Notes: generated by a model not told the origin, from the sequence alone. Shown: positions 25,348 through 34,458, numbered from the stretch's first letter. The stretch is 64,000 nt of DNA from Clostridium hydrogenum (GCF_021432385.1 NZ_JAEACT010000005.1:62001-126000), one strand, 5' to 3'. Numbers and translations: made by a program.

Positions 25348-26075
25348 AAATAAATGAAGTTGCAAAATTGACAGGAATTACTGTAAGGACACTTCATTAT
25401 TATGATGAAATAGGTTTACTTAAACCAACTAAAGTTACTGAGGCAGGCTATCGCTTGTATGATGAAGATTCTATTGCGATTCTTCAACAAATATTATTTT
25501 TTAAAGAATTAGATTTTCCACTTAATGAAATTAAAGATATTGTTACAAGCCATCAATTTGATAAAGCAGAAGCATTAAGAGAACACAAGGAATTGCTTAT
25601 TAAAAAACGTGAACGAATTGATAACTTAATAAAGCTTGTAGATAGAACAATAGAAGGAGATAGTGATATGAGTTTTAAAGAATTTGATATAACTGAAATT
25701 GAAAATACAAAAAAGAAATATGCTAGTGAGGTTAAAGAGCGTTGGGGTAATTCTGATGCTTATATTGAAAGTGAGAAGAAAACTAAGGGCTATGGTAAGG
25801 AGGAGTGGCAGCAGACAAATGAAGAATGCAACGAAATTTTAAAGGCGTTTGCCACTAATATGGATAAAGCTCCAGATAGTAAAGAGGTTCAAGTACTTGT
25901 TGAAGAATGGAAAAATTTCATAACGAAAAGGTTTTATAAATGTACAAATGAAATTTTAAGTGGTCTTGGCTTAATGTATTTAGCTGATGAACGTTTCAAG
26001 AAAAATATAGATAAAAATGGTGAAGGAACAGCAGAGTTTATGTCAAAGGCAATAGAGATTTACTGTAAGAATTAA
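25338..26075 (+). CDS. MerR-family regulator with TipAS antibiotic-recognition domain
   Basis: This 245-residue protein starts at TTG, overlapping the end of the DUF2268 frame by ten bases; GGGAGG lies 12 bases upstream. The MerR HTH-wing is residues 1-70 (INEVAKLTGITVRTLHYYDE, GYRLYDEDS), followed by a dimerisation helix. The TipAS domain is at ~140-245 (KKTKGYGKEEWQQTNEECNE, then LGLMYLADERFKKNID). TipA-type proteins bind thiopeptide or other drugs and activate resistance genes. It probably controls the damaged export genes nearby or its own operon. Confidence 0.85.
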   Translation: MELKINEVAKLTGITVRTLHYYDEIGLLKPTKVTEAGYRLYDEDSIAILQQILFFKELDFPLNEIKDIVTSHQFDKAEALREHKELLIKKRERIDNLIKLVDRTIEGDSDMSFKEFDITEIENTKKKYASEVKERWGNSDAYIESEKKTKGYGKEEWQQTNEECNEILKAFATNMDKAPDSKEVQVLVEEWKNFITKRFYKCTNEILSGLGLMYLADERFKKNIDKNGEGTAEFMSKAIEIYCKN

Positions 26076-26155
26076 TTCAATTTAACTAGCTTTTGTAGGT
26101 TGCAATAAAGTTTAATGATAATAATAAGTTTATTTACGAATAATTAATCAGTAAA

Positions 26156-26187
26156 AGTCAGTAATTTAAGAGATTACTGGCTTTTTA
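26156..26187 (+). terminator. Terminator after the MerR-TipAS gene
   Basis: AGTCAGTAAT (26156-26165) pairs with ATTACTGGCT (26173-26182) with one wobble, followed by TTTTT. It is nearly identical in stem and loop to the tRNA-associated terminator at 10204. Confidence 0.7.
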
Positions 26188-26253
26188 AAATTAAGTTATA
26201 GTATAATTTTACTAAAGCGTTATATTTTATGATAAGTTAATAATGGAGGAAAT

Positions 26254-27099
26254 ATGAAACTAATTTTAAGTAGAAAAGGATTTGATTCTGGTTATGGTGG
26301 GTTCCCTAGTCCTATATTGCCAGATGGCAGATTGATATCATTTCCGATACCTAGTGATGAAAGATTTATTACATATAAAGACTTATGGGTTGATGAGAAA
26401 ATGAAGTTAATATCAATATTAACAAGCTTAACGGACAATAAAATTCGCATTGAAAACAAATGGGTATTTCATATAAATGATATAGGGTGTCATCTTGATC
26501 CGGATATTAACATATATTCAACTCAAAGAAAGGAAGGCTGGAAAGGCATATTTGGACAGGCTGGAGCGGCACAAAGTCATTTAAGTAATAATGGAATTAG
26601 TAAAGGAGATATTTTTTTGTTTTTTGGATGGTTTCAAAATACAATATATGAGAATGGTAAACTTGTTTATAATAAAAAGGACAAAGAAGGTAAGCATGTA
26701 ATTTATGGCTATTTACAAGTAGGAGATATAATAAAAGTTAAAGAGATTGATGGAGACAACTGGTATGATAATCATCCACATGCAAGAAGGAGAGATTATG
26801 CAAGGGATAATGACTACATATATATTGCAGCAGATAAACTTAGTTTTGATGAGAAATTAAATGGATATGGAATTTTTAAGTATGATGAAGCGCTTATGCT
26901 AACTAAAAAGGGACTTAGCAAATCAAAGTGGGCGCTGCCTGATATATTTAAGAAAGTTGATATAACTTATCATTCAAAAAATAGTTGGAAAAATGGTTAT
27001 TTTCAATCAGCTGCAAAAGGTCAGGAATTTATAGTAGATTGTAATGAAGAAATTAGTAAATGGGTAAAGATATTGATAAATCGCGGGATGGGTTTATAA
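26254..27099 (+). CDS. NMAD3 (nucleotide-modification-associated domain 3) protein
   Basis: This 281-residue protein has GGAGGAA before its ATG. The start MKLILSRKGFDSGYGGFPSP and the later SFPIPSDE and CHLDPDI match what I recall of the NMAD3 family, predicted from genome context to work in DNA base hypermodification or its sensing. It stands alone here, 34 bp upstream of a response regulator gene, with no other modification gene in view. The biochemical role is unknown. Confidence 0.6.
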   Translation: MKLILSRKGFDSGYGGFPSPILPDGRLISFPIPSDERFITYKDLWVDEKMKLISILTSLTDNKIRIENKWVFHINDIGCHLDPDINIYSTQRKEGWKGIFGQAGAAQSHLSNNGISKGDIFLFFGWFQNTIYENGKLVYNKKDKEGKHVIYGYLQVGDIIKVKEIDGDNWYDNHPHARRRDYARDNDYIYIAADKLSFDEKLNGYGIFKYDEALMLTKKGLSKSKWALPDIFKKVDITYHSKNSWKNGYFQSAAKGQEFIVDCNEEISKWVKILINRGMGL

Positions 27100-27132
27100 A
27101 TTAGAGTTAGGCAAAAAGGAGACGAGCTTTAA

Positions 27133-27810
27133 TTGGATATGATTTTAATTGTAGAGGATAATAAAGATGTCAATTTAATGTTAAAAGAAGCTTTGACAGA
27201 CGCAGGGTATGAAGTAAAATCAGCTTATACTGGTATAGATGGAATTAAGGAAATCAAAAGCTTAAGATATGATTTAATACTGCTTGATATTATGCTGCCA
27301 TACAAAAGTGGAGATGAAATATTAAAGGAAATGCGACAGTTTTCTGAAACTCCGGTTATAGTTATCTCTGCAAAGGACATGGTTAGCACGAAAATAGATA
27401 TTTTAAAGCTTGGTGCGGATGACTATATTACAAAGCCGTTTGATTTAGGTGAAGTTACAGCGAGAGTAGAGGCTAATTTGAGGCGCTCACAAAATAATAC
27501 GCAGGCAAGCAAAATATTTAAATATAAGGATATGGTGCTTGATGACACTACAAAGCGTGTTACCGTGAGTGAAGTTGAAATAGAGCTCACTGCTAAAGAA
27601 TATATGATATTGGAAATGTTAATTAAAAATAAGGGGAAGGTGTTTACAAAAGTCAATCTTTACGAGTCAATATGGCAGGAGGAATACCTTGGAGATGACA
27701 ATGCCGTAAAAACACATATGAGTAATATAAGGAGTAAATTAAAAAAGGCAAATTCAAAGGAACAATATATTGAAACGGTGTGGGGACTTGGATATCGATT
27801 GTATAAATAA
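27133..27810 (+). CDS. OmpR-family response regulator
   Basis: This 225-residue protein starts at TTG with AAAAGGAGAC upstream; an ATG two codons later is an alternative. The receiver domain (1-115) has the acidic pocket VEDN, phosphoacceptor Asp52 in LLDIMLP, and Lys in TKPFD. The winged-helix domain (130-225) has ELTAKEYMILEMLIKNKGKV and ends ETVWGLGYRLYK. The kinase gene is three genes downstream (29744), after an ABC transporter, so this is a two-component/ABC set typical of antimicrobial-peptide resistance. Confidence 0.9.
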   Translation: MDMILIVEDNKDVNLMLKEALTDAGYEVKSAYTGIDGIKEIKSLRYDLILLDIMLPYKSGDEILKEMRQFSETPVIVISAKDMVSTKIDILKLGADDYITKPFDLGEVTARVEANLRRSQNNTQASKIFKYKDMVLDDTTKRVTVSEVEIELTAKEYMILEMLIKNKGKVFTKVNLYESIWQEEYLGDDNAVKTHMSNIRSKLKKANSKEQYIETVWGLGYRLYK

Positions 27811-27907
27811 ACCATTTCAACTACCAAAATCAATTTGTACCAAAATGCTTAGAAGATAGCATTTTGGTACAAACTAATTTTGAAGTTTGAAGCGGTTTAT
27901 CTTTATA
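27806..27907. repeat. Palindromic repeat family 2, copy A
   Basis: This ~100-bp element has an inner near-perfect inverted repeat, TTTGTACCAAAATGC and GCATTTTGGTACAAA around TTAGAAGATA, and outer arms AAACC/GGTTT. It aligns along its whole length with 63724-63823. It begins at the stop codon of the response regulator gene and could act as its terminator. Confidence 0.75.
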
Positions 27908-28011
27908 AAGAATAAATTATCTTTTTCTTGACAATTTTCCTTAATAACTTAACCTTTTCTAAACTTTTGAACTATATACTGTGAGCATAGAAAAGACAGG
28001 GGTGAACAGAA

Positions 28012-28935
28012 ATGGTTAAATATGTTTTAAAGACGGAAAATCTGACTAAAAGTTATCAAGGTGTTACTGTTTTAAATAATGTATCAGTGACACTAGAAGC
28101 TGGTAAAATATATGGACTAATTGGACAAAATGGTGCAGGAAAATCTACATTTATGAAGCTTATTACGGGGCTAGCTTTTCCAACCAGCGGCAGCATTGAG
28201 CTCTTTGGTCATACTGGAGAAAGAGCCTTGGAGGGTGAGAGAAAAAGAATTGGCTCTATGATTGAATATCCAAGTCTTGATTTAAGCATGACAGCGAAAG
28301 AAAATATTAGGTTTCATAGGATTATGAAAGGTGTTCCAGATATAGAAGTTGAGGATGAGCTATTGAAACTTGTTAAGCTTAATGATACAGGGAAAAAGAA
28401 AGCAAAAAACTTTTCACTTGGTATGAAACAGCGGTTAGGCATTGCTATTGCGCTTCTTGGTAATCCAGAACTGCTAATTCTAGATGAACCAATAAATGGG
28501 CTTGATCCAATTGGCGTGGTTGAGATTCGTAACCTATTAAAAAAATTGTGCGAAGAGAGACAAGTTACAATTTTAATTTCTAGTCACAATCTACCTGAGA
28601 TGTATCAAACAGCCGCTAATTATATTATCATTCACAAGGGGCAAATCAAAGAAAAATTAACCCTTGATGAACTTGAAGAACACTGTAAACACTATATTCG
28701 TATAAGTTCAACAGAGCCAGAAAGATTAGTAAGTGTTTTGGAAATGAAACTAAAGACACAGAACTACAAGGTTATGCCGGATAAATCTGTTAAGCTTTAT
28801 GATTATATAGACGAAAAAGAGAAAATCGCAAGAGTTCTCTTTGAAAATGAGCTTATAATTACCAACTTTTCAAGTGAAGGTGATACTCTTGAGGATTACT
28901 TTGTAGCTGTTGTTGGAGGTGGAAAAAATGTATAA
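28012..28935 (+). CDS. ABC transporter ATP-binding protein, bacitracin/lantibiotic-resistance type (BcrA-like)
   Basis: This 307-residue protein has Walker A GQNGAGKST, signature FSLGMKQRLGIA, Walker B LLILDEPINGLD and SSHNLPEM. The C-terminal ~90-residue domain is characteristic of BcrA/LanF-like ATPases. GGGGTGAACAG precedes the ATG. A TATACT box lies at 27975 with a weak -35 region, suiting activation by the upstream response regulator. The next gene overlaps its stop by eight bases. Confidence 0.88.
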   Translation: MVKYVLKTENLTKSYQGVTVLNNVSVTLEAGKIYGLIGQNGAGKSTFMKLITGLAFPTSGSIELFGHTGERALEGERKRIGSMIEYPSLDLSMTAKENIRFHRIMKGVPDIEVEDELLKLVKLNDTGKKKAKNFSLGMKQRLGIAIALLGNPELLILDEPINGLDPIGVVEIRNLLKKLCEERQVTILISSHNLPEMYQTAANYIIIHKGQIKEKLTLDELEEHCKHYIRISSTEPERLVSVLEMKLKTQNYKVMPDKSVKLYDYIDEKEKIARVLFENELIITNFSSEGDTLEDYFVAVVGGGKNV

Positions 28936-29725
28936 TTTAATTAAGGCTGATTTATTTAAATTACGTAAATCAATTGCAATTAAGGTTATATTTTTAATTG
29001 CAATGCTAAGTTCAGTGATTATGACAATAATGGCATATATGATGCAGCAAGGAAAACTTGGCACTAACAGTAGTAACATTGGATTTATGTTTAGTGATGC
29101 AAATGTGGTGGCGATTCTTGGGGGTACTATTGCAGCTGTTTTTATATGTGGTGATTTTGATAATAGAACAATTCATGAAGCTATTGTAGATGGTAACAGT
29201 AGAGGAAAGGTTGTTATCAGCAAAGCAATTATGATTTGTCTTGGTGGCTTCATTATTTTACTTCCGTATATCATAATAACAGGTATTGCAATCAGTACAG
29301 GTTATAAGTTTAGTATGGGGCAAGTATCAATTGGTTTTTTGAACTTAATTACATCAGAAGGCGGTAAAGCTATTTCTTCATCACAAGCGTGGAAAATACT
29401 ATTCATCATACTTGTGCTGACCATTTCACATATTGCACAGATTAGTGTTTGTATACCTCTTGCTATTGGTTTAAAAAAGCCTGCTATTGTTGTCCCTGTA
29501 TATTATGGTGGTTCAGTCCTTTTGGGAAAAATAGGCGGATTGCAAACAAATTCTAAGATATTTAAAACTATTTCTGAGTGTACACCATTTTCAGGTAAAT
29601 ACTCTTTTATGACACTTAATGCAGAAAATAGTGATATTGTAAAGGGAATTGTTTTTAGTTTGATATTTATAATTGTAATGACAGCTATTACGTGTTTTGC
29701 ATTTAGAAAATCAGAAATTAAATAA
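28928..29725 (+). CDS. ABC-2 family permease partner of the BcrA-like ATPase
   Basis: This 265-residue protein begins at the ATG after GGAGGTGGAAAAA, inside the end of the ATPase gene. It has six hydrophobic spans, first at ~17-37 (IKVIFLIAMLSSVIMTIMAY), and GDFDNRTIHEAIVDGNSRG, a motif typical of BcrB/LanE-like permeases after the first span. With the ATPase it should expel a membrane-active peptide. Confidence 0.85.
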   Translation: MYNLIKADLFKLRKSIAIKVIFLIAMLSSVIMTIMAYMMQQGKLGTNSSNIGFMFSDANVVAILGGTIAAVFICGDFDNRTIHEAIVDGNSRGKVVISKAIMICLGGFIILLPYIIITGIAISTGYKFSMGQVSIGFLNLITSEGGKAISSSQAWKILFIILVLTISHIAQISVCIPLAIGLKKPAIVVPVYYGGSVLLGKIGGLQTNSKIFKTISECTPFSGKYSFMTLNAENSDIVKGIVFSLIFIIVMTAITCFAFRKSEIK

Positions 29726-29743
29726 TTGAAAGGTTGATGAGAA

Positions 29744-30673
29744 TTGCTCATAATTGTGGTTTGCATTTTAACTATATTAATTTTATCACTTGTTTTATAT
29801 ATTGTTTTTTTACAACTACAATTACGTAATGTTAATAAGCTTCTTGTAAAAAGGCTTACAGAGCATACTCGTCAACCTATTAGTTTAGCGCTATTTAATA
29901 AAGAGCTTAACATTTTAGCTTCTAATATAAACAAATGCCTTAAAGATGAAGAAAATCTTCGCATTGAGGCACTGCGTGAAGAAAAGCATTTTAAAGAGAT
30001 GATTTCGAATATTTCTCATGACCTTAGAACGCCGCTTACCGCTATAAAGGGGTATCAGCAGCTTATGGAAAAGGGAACCTTAACAAGTGAGCAGCGTTAT
30101 AAACTTGAAATTGCTGAGAAGCATGCAGATGAACTAGGTGTACTTATTGAGCATTTTTTTGAGTATGCATATCTTATAAATGTAGAACCAGAGTTTAAGC
30201 TTGAAAGAATTAATCTGACAAACCTTGTGACAGAGTGTCTTGCAGGAGCTATAGCAGTTCTTGAAGAGAATAATCTAGCAGTAAATATTGTTGAGGCACC
30301 ACCTGTATTTGCAAAGGCTTCTAAAGAGGCAGTAATAAGAATTATACAAAATTTGATACGAAACTGTATTCAGCACGCTAATAGTGATATAGAAGTAAAG
30401 GTAGTAGCTATGGAAAATGCTGTGATATCCTTCAAAAATTCAGTGAAGAATGACTGTGAGATAGATACCACACACATTTTTGATCGCTTTTATACAGCGG
30501 ATAAAGCTAGAAGTAAAACTACAGGACTTGGACTCTCTATAGTAAGACTTTTAGCAGAACAGATGGGAGGAAGTACAAGTGCATTGCTTAAAGATAATGT
30601 ACTTGAGATACGAGTTGAGCTTCCCATACTCAGAGCACGGAGTACAAAGTGCAGTGAAGCTGACAACATTTAA
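29744..30673 (+). CDS. Sensor histidine kinase, short; C-terminus supplied by a repeat element
   Basis: This 309-residue protein starts at TTG with GAAAGGTTGATG upstream. One N-terminal span (1-24) is followed by a short linker, the DHp helix with His92 in SHDLRTPLTAIKGY, N box IIQNLIRNCIQHA, and TGLGLSIVRLL. It lacks a large extracellular domain, as in intramembrane-sensing kinases paired with peptide-detoxifying ABC transporters. The last ~14 residues (about 296-309) and the stop codon lie within repeat copy 4 (from 30631), so the native end was replaced; the catalytic domain appears complete. Confidence 0.88.
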   Translation: MLIIVVCILTILILSLVLYIVFLQLQLRNVNKLLVKRLTEHTRQPISLALFNKELNILASNINKCLKDEENLRIEALREEKHFKEMISNISHDLRTPLTAIKGYQQLMEKGTLTSEQRYKLEIAEKHADELGVLIEHFFEYAYLINVEPEFKLERINLTNLVTECLAGAIAVLEENNLAVNIVEAPPVFAKASKEAVIRIIQNLIRNCIQHANSDIEVKVVAMENAVISFKNSVKNDCEIDTTHIFDRFYTADKARSKTTGLGLSIVRLLAEQMGGSTSALLKDNVLEIRVELPILRARSTKCSEADNI

Positions 30674-30770
30674 GTTTAAGATTTACCTGACGAAAGGGAG
30701 GAAAATCAACCTTGCGTTGTATTCTGTAATCTGTACTCCGTACTCTGATTTAGTTGATTCGCAATAATTT
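30631..30770. repeat. MITE-like repeat family 1, copy 4 (internally deleted)
   Basis: It begins CAGAGCACGGAGTAC, contains GTGAAGCTGACAACATTTAAG and AAGATTTACCTGACG as in copy 1, and ends with CTGTACTCCGTACTCTG (30731-30747). The right flank GATTCGCAATAATTTTAAG matches the outer flank of copy 2 in reverse. One of the internal hairpins is missing. It overlaps the 3' end of the kinase gene. Confidence 0.7.
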
Positions 30771-31531
30771 TAAGATATATCTAATATTATTTTATAATTA
30801 ATAGCATCTTGATATTGTGCATCTGTTATATATTTATACTCTTTCATTTTTTCCAAGATTAAATTTCTTCGCTGTAAGGTATTATTTAGATGTTTTATTG
30901 GGTCATAATATTGGGGGTCATTTGGGATTGCAGCGAGTAGGGACAACTGAGAAAGATTAAGCTTTCTACAATCTTTGCTGAAAAATTTTTGAGAGGCAGC
31001 ATTAACTCCATAAGCACCGTTGCTGAAGTTAATATCATTAATATAAAATTCAAGTATTTGATCTTTAGTAAACTTTTGTTCTAGCTTAACAGCAATAAAC
31101 ATTTCCTCTAATTTTCTTTTGTAATTTTTATCAAAATTTAAAAATACATTTCTTGCTAATTGCTGAGTAATAGTACTTCCACCTTGTGTTATCTTTCCGC
31201 CATTTACAAAAAACGAAAGTATTGATCGAAAAACGGCTTCTGCACTTACTCCACCATGATTATAAAAATTAGTATCTTCAATAGATATAAAAGCATTTTT
31301 TACATCTGAAGGAATCTCTGAGGATTGCAGGTAGTAGGACTTCATGTTGTTTAATGAGTATTCCTTATTTTTAAAGGTATCAACTGAACAAGCATTTACT
31401 TTTGTAGTTGCATCCTTGTATAGTGCTGAGACAGTTGGCCAAAGAAATGCACCTGAAGTAATAAGCAATATTACAATTATTGGGAATAGACGCCTTATTA
31501 ATTTATTGCCTTTACTCTTTTTATTCTTCAT
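30770..31531 (-). CDS. Monofunctional GT51 peptidoglycan glycosyltransferase
   Basis: This 253-residue protein has an N-terminal membrane anchor (residues 14-32) and the GT51 domain: IEDTNFYNHGG (catalytic Glu), GGSTITQQLARN, RKLEEMFIAVKLEQ and ILEFYINDINFSNGAYG. No transpeptidase domain follows, so it is a monofunctional enzyme polymerising lipid II into glycan strands outside the membrane. It follows an ABC transporter pair by 16 bp and is probably in their operon. This suggests a cell-envelope stress or peptide-resistance module. Confidence 0.88.
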   Translation of the reverse strand: MKNKKSKGNKLIRRLFPIIVILLITSGAFLWPTVSALYKDATTKVNACSVDTFKNKEYSLNNMKSYYLQSSEIPSDVKNAFISIEDTNFYNHGGVSAEAVFRSILSFFVNGGKITQGGSTITQQLARNVFLNFDKNYKRKLEEMFIAVKLEQKFTKDQILEFYINDINFSNGAYGVNAASQKFFSKDCRKLNLSQLSLLAAIPNDPQYYDPIKHLNNTLQRRNLILEKMKEYKYITDAQYQDAINYKIILDIS

Positions 31532-31547
31532 TTATGATACTCCTTTT

Positions 31548-32291
31548 TTAAATTTCTCTTTTATCGAAAATATAATATCCGATTGTGAAAAAAATTATAC
31601 CATAAGCGAGCAGCATAAGGAAGATATTTATTACTGTAAAAAGGTTATTTGTACCAAAAGACCATAAGGAATACCAGTTTAAGTAAGAGGTAAATAGAAT
31701 ATTATTTAAACCAGAAATAAATAAGGATAGTACCTTTACGCCAATAAATATTAATATACAACTAATAATGGAGGCACTGCTGCTTTTAAAAAATTGAACT
31801 ATAAAAACTGTGAAGAGTATTAAGATTAGTGCAGGAATAATATCTATAGTATAGCTAAATATAATATGCTGTAAGCTGAGAATATTAACATGTAAAAGTA
31901 AACATGATATTGTGGAAGATAAAAATACTACAAATAAATTTAAACAAACATAAAAAGCTATAGCAAGAATTTTTGAAATAAATATTTTAAAACGACTTAT
32001 AGGCCTAATTAAAACTAATTTTAAAGCTTTGTCGTTTAGTTCTGCAGCAAATAATTCTGAGGCGGCCATGAAAACAAATAGAGGTAATAAAACATTAGTA
32101 AACATGCTAAGTATAACTAAAGGAAAGCTGATTGAACCCATAGCTATAAATATAAGTTTTGATTGAATACTTGATATAAAAAAAGTTGATAGAAAACTTA
32201 TTACAGCCATGATTATTATAAATACGATAAACTTTTTTTTCAAAAACAATTTTTCTATTTCATTTATTGTATTTACTTTAATGTTGTTCAT
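31548..32291 (-). CDS. ABC transporter permease
   Basis: This 247-residue protein has six hydrophobic spans and, after the second, MAASELFAAELNDKALKLVL then IRPISRFKIFISKI, the cytoplasmic motif of ABC-2 permeases of the NosY/LanG type. Its start overlaps the end of the ATPase gene by 14 bases. It forms an exporter with that ATPase. Confidence 0.82.
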   Translation of the reverse strand: MNNIKVNTINEIEKLFLKKKFIVFIIIMAVISFLSTFFISSIQSKLIFIAMGSISFPLVILSMFTNVLLPLFVFMAASELFAAELNDKALKLVLIRPISRFKIFISKILAIAFYVCLNLFVVFLSSTISCLLLHVNILSLQHIIFSYTIDIIPALILILFTVFIVQFFKSSSASIISCILIFIGVKVLSLFISGLNNILFTSYLNWYSLWSFGTNNLFTVINIFLMLLAYGIIFFTIGYYIFDKREI

Positions 32292-33015
32292 TATATAAAT
32301 CTCCTCCTATTTGGTTCAGGTAAAACTGCTCTAAAGAAGAATATTTGTCCTTTATGGTTTTAATTTCCTCACCGTTATTAATAAGATTTCCTTTATAAAT
32401 AATTGCTATTCTATTACACATAAGTTCAAGTTCGTGGACTTGATGGCTAGATATAAAAAATGTTATATTTTGTTCTTTTGCTAGCTTTTTTAGTAGGTTT
32501 CTCATTTCAACTATTCCCTCAATATCCAAGCCATTTGTAGGTTCATCTAAAATTACAAGGGCTGGCTTTGGCAATAATGCCATGGCAAGTGCCAATCTTT
32601 GCTTCATTCCTAGGGAAAAGTTTTTTGCTTTTTCATGCTTATATTCAGTTAAATGGACTATGTCTAGTATTTCATTTATTTCCTTTTCGTTTATATCAGG
32701 ATAAAACCTAGCTACCAATTTTAAATTATTATATGCACTCATGTATTCATAAACATCAGCTTTTTCTATAATTGCACCCACATTACGCAAGGCTTTTTCA
32801 AATTGTTCTTTTAGGTTGTTGCCTAAAATTTGAACTTTTCCAATGTCAAATCTATTTAAGCCAGTAATAGCTTTCATTACTGTGGTTTTACCTGCACCAT
32901 TTGGACCAAGAAAACCAAATATTTCACCTTTATAAATAGTGAAATTTATATCTTTTACACCGCGCTTATTTTTATATAGCTTGGTTAGACCAGTTACTTC
33001 CAATATTTTTTCCAT
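32278..33015 (-). CDS. ABC transporter ATP-binding protein
   Basis: This 245-residue protein has Walker A GPNGAGKTT, signature FSLGMKQRLALA, Walker B LVILDEPTNGLD and SSHQVHELE. The start is the ATG at 33015 following GAGGTG; an upstream in-frame start (33081) lacks a site. It is of the BcrA/NatA type and is translationally coupled to the permease downstream. Substrate unknown. Confidence 0.87.
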   Translation of the reverse strand: MEKILEVTGLTKLYKNKRGVKDINFTIYKGEIFGFLGPNGAGKTTVMKAITGLNRFDIGKVQILGNNLKEQFEKALRNVGAIIEKADVYEYMSAYNNLKLVARFYPDINEKEINEILDIVHLTEYKHEKAKNFSLGMKQRLALAMALLPKPALVILDEPTNGLDIEGIVEMRNLLKKLAKEQNITFFISSHQVHELELMCNRIAIIYKGNLINNGEEIKTIKDKYSSLEQFYLNQIGGDLYNEQH

Positions 33016-33154
33016 GGGAACACCTCGATATGTATGTAGATTATTGACTTTAAGTAATAAATTATAAGTCTTTATAATCAAAATTCCGTAGGTACGGAGA
33101 AATTTTTCCTTGTACTACCGTGGGAGCTAAGCAACAATGCTGAAGGAATGATTT

Positions 33155-33286
33155 AAAAAAATTCTAATAAACCTTGGCTGAAAAATTATAAAATACTTAG
33201 AGTTTTAAATTTGTTTGAGCTTTGCGAGTTATTGAAAACTCTTAGCATTTTATGATTTTTCAACCTTAGATTTATAGAGTTTTTTT
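33155..33286. repeat. Long imperfect inverted repeat
   Basis: About 55 bases at 33155-33209 pair with 33232-33286. Matching blocks include TGAAAAATtATAAAAT with ATTTTATgATTTTTCA, and AGAGTTTT with AAAACTCT. The arms end in A6-7 and T7 tracts. It sits between the secreted-protein gene and the ABC operon, both leftward, so it can serve as a terminator, or it is a degenerate MITE. Confidence 0.6.
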
Positions 33287-33303
33287 AATGTGACGAAGCA
33301 TTG

Positions 33304-34167
33304 TTACTTAGCTTTTTCTTCAAAACGTGGAGCTACTGTTTTTACTTGTTTTCCGTTCAAATTAACTCTATCTGGGGTAGTGTGATTGATATTTGATAAA
33401 GCTAATTTTACAGTAACTTGAATGTTATGCTGTTTGCCGTTTGCATCGTCACCAGATAATGTAATTGTGGCAGTTTGATTTGTAAGTACATCATTTTTAT
33501 TTATATTTCCGCTTGAGGTTATGCTTTCAAGCTTTACGTTGCTTTGAAGCTGAGGAATAGCAGTTTTTAAAGTGCTTAAATTTGATATTTCAGCATTATT
33601 GCTAATTAAAGCTATAGATGTCAATGCATTTGCAAGTGGAGTTATGTCACTAGAAGTTAAATTTATAGAGTCTGTTTTTGTGCCATCGGCATTAGTAACT
33701 ATACTAACTTTATTTTGCATGCTTCCAACTAATGTGTCTAATACTACTTCTATGCTTTTAGCTATTTCAGGGTTTTGAATTTTAGTTATTTTATTGCTTT
33801 TTCTATGATGGCTTTCCTGTACAGTATATTGGTTGCTACTACTGTCCTTATTTATAGTTTTACCATCTTGCTCATAATTATTAAAGGTTTCAGTAGCATT
33901 TCCTGATTTTACTGTAGTTACACTGTTCATAGCGTTAACAGACAAATTTAATTTAAGGTTTGAATTTACATTTATTATGCTAGTGCCATTATCAGTTGCT
34001 GTTAACTGTAGATTAATTGTACCATTTTTTAAATCTTTAGTATCTTTTACAGTAGTCTTAAATGATTGATAACCGGATAATTGTGAAGCACTTACAAAAG
34101 ATGTACCAAGTAATAAAGTTCCTCCTACCGCGAGACTAGTTATCATTGCAACAAGTTTCTTATTCAT
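33304..34167 (-). CDS. Secreted protein of unknown function
   Basis: This 287-residue protein has a typical signal peptide (MNKKLVAMITSLAVGGTLLL, cleavage near VSA-S at ~28). The mature part is rich in Asn, Thr, Ser and Lys with predicted beta-strands (TINLQLTATDNGTSIINVNS), no Cys, and no anchoring motif. AGGAGGTATG precedes the ATG. Its family is unknown; it could be a surface-associated or lipoprotein-like substrate-binding protein. It lies upstream of the ABC/GT51 operon in the same direction but is separated by a long hairpin. Confidence 0.6.
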   Translation of the reverse strand: MNKKLVAMITSLAVGGTLLLGTSFVSASQLSGYQSFKTTVKDTKDLKNGTINLQLTATDNGTSIINVNSNLKLNLSVNAMNSVTTVKSGNATETFNNYEQDGKTINKDSSSNQYTVQESHHRKSNKITKIQNPEIAKSIEVVLDTLVGSMQNKVSIVTNADGTKTDSINLTSSDITPLANALTSIALISNNAEISNLSTLKTAIPQLQSNVKLESITSSGNINKNDVLTNQTATITLSGDDANGKQHNIQVTVKLALSNINHTTPDRVNLNGKQVKTVAPRFEEKAK

Positions 34168-34408
34168 TAAACATACCTCCTACTTTGTATTTTCACTATA
34201 TATTAAATATAATAAAGATTAAAATTGGATTAAAAATTATGTGGTATTTAATTTGAATATATACATATATTTCAAAATACCAGTGGTCAAGAGATTATGA
34301 AGCATATATAGTTTGTGGTTCAGTTAGTTTCACTATATTTTAAGAAAGAATTACTTTTCAGCATTTTAAAGTTGCTGTGAGCAACTCTTATTTTTATAAA
34401 TAATGTTA

Positions 34409-34445
34409 TTGACTTTTTAGTAAAATAATTTTAAAATTTTACTAG
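34409..34445 (+). promoter_or_regulatory. galR promoter with candidate GalR operator
   Basis: TTGACT (34409-34414) and TAAAAT (34432-34437) have a 17-bp spacer. The palindrome TTTTA-G-TAAAA (34415-34425) fills the start of the spacer, and a second half-site ATTTTACTA follows at the -10 box. The same palindrome lies before galK. It is the probable LacI-family operator giving autorepression. Confidence 0.6.
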
Positions 34446-34458
34446 ATATTAAATGATA

